Assembly (NCBI GenBank): GCA_030635415.1
Contig: DAOVYW010000179.1
Location: forward strand, 1 to 5,151
DNA length: 5,151 bases
From: Candidatus Firestoneibacteriota bacterium
GTDB lineage: Bacteria; Oederibacteriota; JAAXVQ01; JAUVAV01
Reading direction: 5' to 3'
Below are positions 1-5,151 of this stretch, piece by piece (within the stretch, counting starts at the first letter, position 1; every line of letters begins with the position of its first letter). A program made the translations under genes and the position numbers. The notes beneath the pieces were generated by a model. That model did no database searches. It was given only the letters and a program-made list of their open reading frames with translations, and was not told the origin of the DNA.

Positions 1-1
1 T

Positions 2-95
2 GTCATTGCGAGGAGCATTTTTTTGCGACGAAGCAATCTGTTTTGATTGCAAAATGATGATAAAAACGGGATTGCTTCGCTTCACTCGCAATGAC
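2..95. repeat. Dispersed palindromic repeat, CATTGCGAG/GCAATC family
   Basis: Two imperfectly complementary arms face each other. The left arm (2-38) begins GTCATTGCGAGGAGC and ends GCGACGAAGCAATC. The right arm (70-95) begins GATTGCTTCGC and ends ACTCGCAATGAC. A roughly 31-base AT-rich loop separates them, so the unit can fold into a long hairpin. A second copy of the family lies at 5014-5099: the left arm here matches the reverse complement of 5014-5046, with 15 bases exact (2-16 against 5032-5046) and 13 of 14 at the other end. Having two copies in 5 kb indicates a high-copy intergenic element, either MITE-like or REP-like. It has no coding capacity. The unit may extend beyond the left edge of the window. 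Confidence 0.8.
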
Positions 96-360
96 TAATG
101 TAAAGTTATTTATAACGCACTACACTAGGTTAAGCGCAATAAATATCCGGAATTATTGTATGCAATTTCTGAAAGATTTAGAACAACTATTTTTCCTTTG
201 CGCTGGGAAAATCCAACATGCTTTATGCAAGAGTAGGGGCCGGCTTCCATGCCGGCCCGGTAATATCACCGGTAATCCAATTTCTGTTGGCAGACCATGG
301 AAGTCCGCCTCCTCTTACCAGATGAAAAGTTCAAGTTTAGGCTGGATGTATTTTTATTGA
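96..360. other. Intergenic stretch without a convincing gene
   Basis: An 89-codon open frame can be drawn across 91-360 on the + strand. Its ATG lies inside the palindromic repeat, no Shine-Dalgarno precedes it, it runs straight through the GC-rich hairpin at 237-258, and its translation is Cys/Arg/Ser-rich with no recognisable domain. I therefore do not call it a gene. No tRNA cloverleaf or known riboswitch core was seen. The only structured element is the hairpin listed separately. Confidence 0.6.
237..258. repeat. REP-like GC-rich hairpin
   Basis: A perfect 8-bp stem, GGGCCGGC (237-244) pairing with GCCGGCCC (251-258), encloses the 6-base loop TTCCAT. It is preceded by GAGTAG and followed by a short direct repeat of CCGGTAAT (257-264 and 269-276). 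The layout GTAGGGGC-stem-loop-GCCC resembles short REP-type intergenic hairpins seen scattered in many bacterial genomes. No T-tract follows on either strand, so it is not a canonical intrinsic terminator. Only one copy is present in the window, so its repetitive nature is inferred from the look of the motif. Confidence 0.55.
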
Positions 361-369
361 TATTATTCA

Positions 370-399
370 TTGCATATATTATGGTAATTATGCTATACT
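370..399 (+). promoter_or_regulatory. Candidate sigma70-type promoter for the surface-protein gene
   Basis: A -35-like TTGCAT (370-375) is followed after 18 bases by the -10-like hexamer TATACT (394-399). The -10 is preceded by TG one base upstream (391-392), giving an extended -10 (TGCTATACT). Transcription would begin near 406, leaving a leader of about 120 bases before the ATG at 528. The surrounding DNA is very AT-rich (11 G+C in 361-420 by hand count), which fits a promoter but also raises the chance of spurious matches. No operator or riboswitch was recognised in the leader. Confidence 0.5.
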
Positions 400-515
400 T
401 AATTTGGTAATAATATCTAATAAAACTAATTTATTTATTGTTTCTATGTCATATGTCCGACACTTAAAGCAATATTTGTCTATAGTTTTACTGTTTGAGG
501 TAAAGATCAAAAGTC

Positions 516-522
516 AGGGTGA
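516..522 (+). promoter_or_regulatory. Shine-Dalgarno that fixes the start at 528
   Basis: AGGGTGA at 516-522 resembles the end of the consensus AGGAGGTGA and lies 5 bases before the ATG at 528. A longer in-frame start is possible at GTG 519, but that codon is part of this Shine-Dalgarno, and the nearest purine-rich alternative (TTGAGG, ending at 500) lies 18 bases upstream of it, which is too far. The ATG at 528 also puts Arg-Arg directly at the N-terminus of the signal peptide. Confidence 0.65.
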
Positions 523-527
523 ATAAT

Positions 528-2804
528 ATGAGAAGAATTCTATTTTCCACTTTATTTATATTCCTTTCCTTATCTTTTTTACCTCAACAAAATTTGTTCG
601 CTGTGATAAATACTTCTGAATATTTAATCGTGGGATCTGATGAAAGTATAATGCTTTCAGAAGATGTTTATAAAAGCGTATACATTTGGGTTAAACCAGG
701 GGGCAAAATAGTAGTCGCTCCTTATGATGGAAATAAATATTTCGGCAAATTGAATTTAATCGCTCCCAACATTCTTATAGAAGGAATTATCTATGCTGCT
801 GCAACCAGCTACAATGATAAAGGCAGCGGTGGCGCGCCTAAATCTAATGTGGGCGGGGGCGGGGGAGCCGCCTATGGAGGAAGAGGAGGCAAGGGTGCCG
901 GCAAGAGCGACGCTGGATTAGGCGGAGAAACTTATGACACTCCTTTTCTGGAAGACATCGGCTCTCATGGCTGGAGAGCCAGTATTGGAGTGTCCTATTT
1001 TGGTTTTGGGGGTGGAAGTATCAGGCTCGATGCCATTAGCCTGACTTTGGGAGCTACTGCCCGACTCTATGCTCCAGGAAATCCAACAGCTCGTTATACT
1101 GTTGGAGGCGGCTCAGGAGGCTGCATTCTACTGAATGGAATTTATACATGTTTGTTACGAGCAGTGAGTTCATATTATTTAGATGTGTCCGGCGGACCGG
1201 GTGGACCAAGTTTTGACTATAAGGAAGCCGGCGGAGGCGGAGGCGGCCGAATTAAATTCCTCAAACACCCTTCGTTTGAGGACCAAGGAGGGACTATAAA
1301 AATAGACGGCGGCATATCCGGAGGGGGTGACGCTCAACCCGGCGATCCAGGAGTACTGGAAGACGTTTCCGCTCCCATGCCGAACCCGCCGGACCTGATT
1401 TCTCCAACTAACGGCCAGGAAGTTGGAGTACTTCCAACCTTTATTTTCAAGACTACAGACCCGGCGGATTCCAAATTTTTAAAATATAAACTGGAAATCT
1501 GTTATCTGGACCCTTCTTCAGTCTCAATCACGGCTAATCAATTAACTAATCCCGAAGATCCGGGCTGGGGCGGAAAAGCCTTTTTCTTTTCCAGGGAAGA
1601 AGCCAGCTATGCTCTTCAGTATGCGTTAGCCACTTCCGAAGTCTATTTCTGGCGGGTCTATGTCACCAATAATGAAGGCCAGGATTGGATTCCTTCGGTA
1701 GAGCAGCGCCAGTTTACTACTATGGCCACTTCTAATAGCCGTCCGCTCAAACCGCAACAGCTTCAGCCTTTACACGATCAAATTAATGTCAACAAGATAC
1801 CGGCCTTCCAGACGCTGTGCGCAGATCCCGAGGGAGATACCCTGACTTTTAGGATGATCCTTTCCAAGGACCCGGAGATGTCTAATTCCCGGATTTTCGA
1901 TTCTTCTTACGCCGGATGGGATCAAACCTCTTATCTCCCTGAAGGGGCTTATGCCGGTGTGACTGCCACCTGCCAGATTCTTAACTCAGGCAGTGATTTG
2001 GACGCCCTGGTGCCGGGAACCGATTATTACTGGATAATACAGGCTTATGACGCGTATCAACAAAGTAACTTGTCGAAAAATATTTATCACTTTACTACCG
2101 TTGCCCGGCCTCCGGCTCCTACGATGGAAGTTCCACAGAATGGGGCAGTGGTAACCACCAAAACGCCTTCCATGAAAATCTCGTCCCAGAGCCCGACCAA
2201 TAGCACACTTTATTATAAAATTGAATTGAGTTCGGATAACTTTGAAACTATGCTGGTGTTCACATCAGAAAACGGCGGCGGGTGGTCCCAAACAGCTTAT
2301 ACCTCAACCGAGATTGCCGAGTTGGTGATTCCCACCGCCTATGCCCTGGTCCCGGGCATAACTTACACCTGGCACGCCTATGCCTATGATATTGATAATG
2401 ACAACTGGAGTCCGGTCACTGAGAATTTCTCTTTCACTGTGATTACTCCTCCGCTCCTTCCGCAGCTCGTTTTCCCGGACGATACTTACGCTGCTCCCAA
2501 TGCCGGCCTGACCTTCCAGTTCCAGGCTGAGAGCGAATCCGGCAACACTCTAAACGGCCGCCTGGAACTAAGCGAGGATGATTTCCAAAATATCTGGCGC
2601 GGGTTTGACCAAACCCAGGACCAGACCGGTTGGAGCAGTCCTTATTACCAGTCCAACAGCATCATGGCTTTTACTCTGCCGGCCGGTCTGAAACTGGAAC
2701 GTGATAAAACCTACTGGTGGCAGGTTTATGCCTCAGATGGCATATCCTGGGGCCCACGCTCGGAAAGCCGGAGTTTTACCCTGACCGATAGTTTTGAATT
2801 CTAG
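528..2804 (+). CDS. Exported glycine-rich / FN3-like multidomain surface protein (ends at an in-frame TAG)
   Basis: The predicted product is a 758-residue secreted or cell-surface protein of unknown specific function. Residues 1-25 form a Sec signal peptide (MRRILF, a Leu/Phe-rich core, then NLFA with cleavage expected before VINTSEY). Residues about 26-280 form a glycine-rich beta region with runs such as GGGGGAAYGGRGGKGAG, GGGSGGCI and GGGGGGRIKF interleaved with short hydrophobic strands, as in beta-helix or PGRS-like surface proteins. Four FN3/Ig-like domains follow at about 287-398, 405-525, 529-638 and 642-752. Each has a Pro-rich entry, a Gly-Trp (347, 464, 586, 702 for Trp), a Tyr-x-Trp (Trp 375, 502, 615, 731) and an exit strand of the F-T/S-F-T type. 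This architecture suits adhesion or carbohydrate/matrix binding, but no catalytic motif is visible. The frame stops at TAG 2802-2804, immediately before an in-frame T9SS-type tail, so the protein is probably truncated relative to its ancestor. The first 80 codons are much more AT-rich than the rest. Start choice: Shine-Dalgarno AGGGTGA; GTG 519 is the alternative. Confidence 0.85.
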   Translation: MRRILFSTLFIFLSLSFLPQQNLFAVINTSEYLIVGSDESIMLSEDVYKSVYIWVKPGGKIVVAPYDGNKYFGKLNLIAPNILIEGIIYAAATSYNDKGSGGAPKSNVGGGGGAAYGGRGGKGAGKSDAGLGGETYDTPFLEDIGSHGWRASIGVSYFGFGGGSIRLDAISLTLGATARLYAPGNPTARYTVGGGSGGCILLNGIYTCLLRAVSSYYLDVSGGPGGPSFDYKEAGGGGGGRIKFLKHPSFEDQGGTIKIDGGISGGGDAQPGDPGVLEDVSAPMPNPPDLISPTNGQEVGVLPTFIFKTTDPADSKFLKYKLEICYLDPSSVSITANQLTNPEDPGWGGKAFFFSREEASYALQYALATSEVYFWRVYVTNNEGQDWIPSVEQRQFTTMATSNSRPLKPQQLQPLHDQINVNKIPAFQTLCADPEGDTLTFRMILSKDPEMSNSRIFDSSYAGWDQTSYLPEGAYAGVTATCQILNSGSDLDALVPGTDYYWIIQAYDAYQQSNLSKNIYHFTTVARPPAPTMEVPQNGAVVTTKTPSMKISSQSPTNSTLYYKIELSSDNFETMLVFTSENGGGWSQTAYTSTEIAELVIPTAYALVPGITYTWHAYAYDIDNDNWSPVTENFSFTVITPPLLPQLVFPDDTYAAPNAGLTFQFQAESESGNTLNGRLELSEDDFQNIWRGFDQTQDQTGWSSPYYQSNSIMAFTLPAGLKLERDKTYWWQVYASDGISWGPRSESRSFTLTDSFEF
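2802..2804 (+). other. In-frame amber codon separating cargo from its sorting domain
   Basis: TAG here interrupts one continuous reading frame. Upstream codons end DSFEF; downstream codons read QVRAIPNPA. No other in-frame stop occurs between 528 and the next TAG at 3075. Reading through would give an 849-residue protein (528-3077) whose C-terminus is a standard sorting domain. The next codon is CAA, so the context is UAG CAA GUG, which matches the first part of the viral leaky-stop context UAG CAR YYA but not the last codon. A one-base change from a sense codon (for example CAG, AAG, GAG, TGG, TAT, TAC) would explain it. The sequence cannot distinguish mutation, sequencing error and functional readthrough. 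Confidence 0.85.
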
Positions 2805-2807
2805 CAA

Positions 2808-3077
2808 GTGAGAGCCATTCCTAACCCGGCAGTCGTAACCTCCACCCTTGAAATTCATGTCCACCTCTCCATGGACGCTAATATCACCATCCGGTTCTAT
2901 AATAAACTAGGGAAAGAAGTGGATCAATTCCATGCTCCGGCCATGGGCGGGGCACAGGGTAACATTTTAAAGTATGATATTTCCCGATACGCCAGCGGCA
3001 TCTATTTTTACGTCATTGAGGCTAAATCAGCTTTCGGCATCCGGAAAACAACCGGGAAGTTCGCAGTAGTGAATTAG
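2808..3077 (+). CDS. T9SS-type C-terminal sorting domain, detached from the upstream gene by one stop codon
   Basis: The 89 residues form a single compact beta-sandwich tail of the type IX secretion C-terminal family (Por-type / FlgD-Ig-like). Visible landmarks in order: AIPNPA near residue 3 (the PNP entry motif), LSMDANITIRFYNKLGKEV (the strand pair ending in the Y-N-x-x-G-K turn), YDISRYASGIYFYVIEA (the DIS-x-x-ASG-x-Y-F motif) and GKFAVVN at the very end. In the family this domain directs periplasmic cargo to the outer-membrane translocon and is usually the last part of a long exported protein. As an independent gene it makes little sense: the GTG at 2808 has no Shine-Dalgarno, there is no signal peptide, and it lies in the same frame as the gene that stops at 2804. 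I read it as the severed 3' end of that gene, translated only if the TAG is read through or is an artefact. It ends with TAG 3075-3077. Confidence 0.75.
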   Translation: MRAIPNPAVVTSTLEIHVHLSMDANITIRFYNKLGKEVDQFHAPAMGGAQGNILKYDISRYASGIYFYVIEAKSAFGIRKTTGKFAVVN

Positions 3078-3096
3078 GGCTGGGATCTATATTAAT

Positions 3097-3123
3097 TTGA
3101 ACAGCAATGTTTTTGTATATAAT
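3097..3123 (+). promoter_or_regulatory. Candidate promoter for the barrel-TPR gene
   Basis: TTGAAC (3097-3102) and a perfect consensus -10 TATAAT (3118-3123) are separated by 15 bases, slightly short of the ideal 17. Transcription would start near 3130, giving a leader of about 20 bases before ATG 3150. This argues against the upstream TTG at 3132 as the start, since it would sit at the transcript's 5' end. No terminator is visible between 3077 and this site, so the gene may also be co-transcribed with the surface-protein gene. Confidence 0.5.
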
Positions 3124-3149
3124 ATTACTATTTGAGAGAAGCACAAATT

Positions 3150-4964
3150 ATGAAAAACCGACTCCATATTCTTCCTATCCTTTTAGCCGGCGGCCTTTTA
3201 TTTGGCTTGGCCCGGCATTCCTTGGCCGAGGATGAATCCCTGGGCGCGATTTTCCTGACCCAGCCGGTCGGAGCCCGGCCGGCCGCCATGGCCGGAGCTT
3301 TTACCGCCATAGCGGATGATGTCAATACCGTATACTGGAATCCTGCCGGTATAGTTCGCGCCCTCAGAACTGAATTAATGGCCGTACACACGGAATTTAT
3401 TCAGGGCTTCCGGGATGAATATTTCGCTTTTTGCATGCCGCTCTCAACACATGATGCCCTGGGCATTAACGTCTTTTTTTCTTATATCGACTCTCTGGAA
3501 AAAACCACTTTCGCTTCCGCGGATTCCTCGGTTTTCAGCTCCTATGACGCCTACCTGAGCCTGGCCTGGAGTCACGCCTTCAATAAAGATTACATGGTCG
3601 GCCTGAGCTTAAAGGGTCTTTACCAGGTCATTGATACTTATTCCGCTTGGAGCATCGCCTGCGACCTGGGTTTTTTAATGACCAACCTGGTTCCCAACCT
3701 TACGGCCGGTCTCACCATTAAAAACCTGGGCAAACCCATCAAGTTTATTGAAAAATCAAGCCTGCTTCCCATGACAGCGGAAGCAGGCGCCGCTTACCGG
3801 CTGTTTAATAACACCTTGCTGGTAAGTCTGGCAATATGCAAACCCTGGCAACAGGAAATGGTATTCAAAGCCGGGGCTGAATATAATCTGGAGGAGATTA
3901 TATTTTTCCGGGCTGGTTATAAATATGCGCAGTTCGGCAATGACCTGGGCCCCTTATCCGGCCTGAGCTGCGGCCTGGGGGCGGATATATCAGAGTATAA
4001 AGTCAGTTACGCGTACGCTCCTTATTCCGACCTGGGTGACATTCACCGCATCTCCATTACTTTTCCTTTTGGAAAGAGCATTCTGGAAGAAGAAAAGCTC
4101 ATGCAACGTCTGGAAAAGCAGCTTCACGCCAAACAGGAAAAGATCATTCTCGGATACATGAAGACCGCGGCCCGGTACTCTCAAAAAAATGATTATAAGA
4201 ACAGTATTTTCTATTATGAAAAGATACTGGCCTTGAATCCCAAATATCCTTATCTCAAAAAGAAAATCTCCGAGGCGAAACACAGCTTGAAACAGCATGG
4301 AGCGAAAAAGCACTTCCAGCAAGGCATGCAGGCGTATAAAAACCAAGAGTACCTTACAGCCTTGATTGAATGGAACAAAGTGCATGAAATAATGCCGCCT
4401 TATAAAAACATCAGCCACTGGCTCAAACAAGTAAATAAAAAACTGTTGCCGGATAAATCCGCTCCCACCGGCAAGCCGCGGAATAAAAAAACCAAGCAAT
4501 ATTTCTCCCTGGGCTTCGAATATCTGAAAAGCGGGCAATATCGCCGGGCCCTGGATACCTGGCATAAATTGCTGGCCCTGGATCCGGGAAACGCAAAAAT
4601 CAAAAAATACCTGCAAAAAACCAAGACCAAGATGCAGGAGGAAATCAAAGATCTATTAAAGCAGGCGGAAACTTTGTGCCGGAGGAATGAATGGCCAACT
4701 GCCGTGAAAAAGTGGAAAAAAATCCTGAAGATGGACCCCAAAAACATAAACGCTTTACAGAAATTGGAAAAAAACAGCTCTAAAATCCGCGCTATAGCTG
4801 ACAAACTTTATCTTAAAGGCGTGCAAAATTACATCAACAATAAGCTGATCGAAGCGATCTCCAACTGGCAGGATGTCCTTATATTGAATCCCGCGGATAA
4901 AAAAGCCGTGAAAAACCTCAATCGCGCCCGGGAAAAACTAAAAGTCCTCGAATCCATTGAATAG
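3150..4964 (+). CDS. PorV/PorQ-family outer-membrane barrel fused to C-terminal TPR repeats
   Basis: The predicted product is a 604-residue exported protein. Residues 1-26 form a signal peptide (MKNRLHILPI, Leu/Gly-rich core, cleavage after HSLA). Residues about 27-308 match the PorV/PorQ (UPF0164, FadL-related) type of barrel, with the N-terminal signature VGARPAAMAGAFTAIADD followed by VYWNPAGI at residues 40-68, then alternating amphipathic strands ending in ISITFPFG. In T9SS, PorV binds the cargo's C-terminal domain at the outer membrane and shuttles it onward; PorQ is a related partner. Residues about 315-600 are Lys-rich and helical, with five TPR-like units whose helix B carries an aromatic (Tyr 356, Trp 408, 471, 522, 573) followed by a Leu-x-Pro/Asp-Pro turn. 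This part probably faces the periplasm (inference). Start: ATG 3150 has purine-rich GAGAGAAG eight bases upstream and gives a clean signal peptide; TTG 3132 would add six residues. Its position next to a gene ending in a T9SS-type tail supports a cargo-receptor role. I cannot tell PorV from PorQ. Confidence 0.85.
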   Translation: MKNRLHILPILLAGGLLFGLARHSLAEDESLGAIFLTQPVGARPAAMAGAFTAIADDVNTVYWNPAGIVRALRTELMAVHTEFIQGFRDEYFAFCMPLSTHDALGINVFFSYIDSLEKTTFASADSSVFSSYDAYLSLAWSHAFNKDYMVGLSLKGLYQVIDTYSAWSIACDLGFLMTNLVPNLTAGLTIKNLGKPIKFIEKSSLLPMTAEAGAAYRLFNNTLLVSLAICKPWQQEMVFKAGAEYNLEEIIFFRAGYKYAQFGNDLGPLSGLSCGLGADISEYKVSYAYAPYSDLGDIHRISITFPFGKSILEEEKLMQRLEKQLHAKQEKIILGYMKTAARYSQKNDYKNSIFYYEKILALNPKYPYLKKKISEAKHSLKQHGAKKHFQQGMQAYKNQEYLTALIEWNKVHEIMPPYKNISHWLKQVNKKLLPDKSAPTGKPRNKKTKQYFSLGFEYLKSGQYRRALDTWHKLLALDPGNAKIKKYLQKTKTKMQEEIKDLLKQAETLCRRNEWPTAVKKWKKILKMDPKNINALQKLEKNSSKIRAIADKLYLKGVQNYINNKLIEAISNWQDVLILNPADKKAVKNLNRAREKLKVLESIE

Positions 4965-4970
4965 GATAAA

Positions 4971-5149
4971 GTTTCCCCCTTTGAAGAGGCTGTGTCATAA
5001 TGCCTGTTTTAGAGATTGCTTTGTCGCTTACGCTCCTCGCAATGACAGAAAATCCTTTAAAAACAGTCATTGCGAGCGACCGAAGGGAGCGCGGCAATCA
5101 CGTTTTTCGTATTGTGACACAGCCTCGAAAAAAAGAGGGGGGGTAAAAC
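4971..5149. mobile_element. MITE-like nested palindrome downstream of the barrel gene
   Basis: Outer arms: GAGGCTGTGTCATAAT (4986-5001) and ATTGTGACACAGCCTC (5111-5126) are inverted repeats matching at 15 of 16 positions. Complementarity continues outward with gaps: GTTTCCCCC (4971-4979) against the G-run 5137-5143 and AAAAC (5145-5149). Inside lies a second inverted repeat of the CATTGCGAG family (5014-5046 against 5066-5099) around a 19-base loop. There is no room for a transposase, so this would be a non-autonomous element or a compound of two palindromic repeats. A 3-bp GAA borders both outer arms (4983-4985 and 5127-5129), a weak candidate target duplication. The right edge lies at the end of the window, so the true boundary is uncertain. 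Confidence 0.65.
5014..5099. repeat. Inner CATTGCGAG/GCAATC palindrome (second copy)
   Basis: The left arm GATTGCTTTGTCGC...GCTCCTCGCAATGAC (5014-5046) and the right arm GTCATTGCGAGCGACC...GCGGCAATC (5066-5099) are imperfect inverted repeats, conserved at both tips (GATTGC and GCAATGAC) and divergent in the middle. It is the same family as the repeat at 2-95. The left arm here is closer to the first repeat's left arm (in inverted sense) than to its own partner arm, which suggests arms evolve or exchange independently. Confidence 0.8.
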
Positions 5150-5151
5150 AA

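Noticed and set aside
1..95. CRISPR-like repeat
   Set aside because: There are only two arms in inverted rather than direct orientation, with no regular spacers.
91..360. 89-codon open frame on the + strand
   Set aside because: It starts inside a dispersed repeat, lacks a Shine-Dalgarno, crosses a REP-like hairpin and has no recognisable domain or plausible composition.
445..462. Possible operator around TGTC...GACA in the leader
   Set aside because: Only a 4-bp inverted repeat; too short and without a second copy to support a regulator site.
535..2803. Direct repeat GAATTCTA at 535-542 and 2796-2803, the second copy overlapping the amber codon
   Set aside because: Eight bases is too short to mean duplication or recombination, and the flanks do not match.
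3128..3391. Minus-strand open frame opposite the barrel gene's start
   Set aside because: It is antisense to the signal peptide and PorV/PorQ signature, and its composition (Ala/Arg/Pro-rich) is the mirror of the sense codons.
3990..4804. Two minus-strand open frames of 208 and 134 codons opposite the TPR region
   Set aside because: They lie antisense to a well-supported gene, are Phe/Leu-rich because the sense strand is Lys/Gln-rich, and show no domain or start signal. They are frame shadows.
4971..5149. Intrinsic terminator for the barrel gene
   Set aside because: The stem is long and nested, and neither strand has a T-tract immediately after the hairpin. The A-run at 5128-5134 is on the wrong side for + strand termination.

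Overview
The window looks like a chromosomal fragment from an uncultured diderm (Gram-negative) bacterium. It encodes a secreted multi-domain surface protein, a C-terminal sorting-type domain and a PorV/PorQ-like outer-membrane barrel, which are hallmarks of type IX secretion (T9SS) or a T9SS-like route. The style (glycine-rich beta region, FN3-like repeats, PNP-type tail, barrel fused to TPRs, dispersed palindromic repeats) suggests a candidate-phylum lineage such as Omnitrophota, Elusimicrobiota or a relative rather than a classical Bacteroidota. That placement is an inference; no phylogenetic marker is present.

Layout: 1-95 is a dispersed inverted repeat built on a CATTGCGAG / GCAATC core. 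96-360 holds no convincing gene but has a small GC-rich REP-like hairpin (237-258). 361-527 is very AT-rich and carries a good sigma70-type promoter (370-399) and a Shine-Dalgarno. 528-2804 encodes a 758-residue exported protein: signal peptide, glycine-rich beta domain, then four FN3-like domains. It ends at a TAG, and the same reading frame continues at once into 2808-3077, which encodes a textbook T9SS-type C-terminal domain. The two pieces read as one 849-codon gene interrupted by a single amber codon. 3097-3123 is a second promoter candidate. 3150-4964 encodes a 604-residue exported protein combining a PorV/PorQ-family barrel with five C-terminal TPR-like units. 4971-5149 is a nested palindrome (MITE-like) containing another copy of the repeat found at the start of the window.

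How the parts could work together: the large protein would be the cargo, its tail (if translated) the sorting signal, and the barrel-TPR protein an outer-membrane partner that receives or anchors such cargo. The in-frame amber codon between cargo and sorting signal is the most notable feature: it is either a nonsense mutation that uncouples the protein from its export route, a sequencing or assembly error, or a site of programmed readthrough or recoding. The sequence alone does not decide between these.
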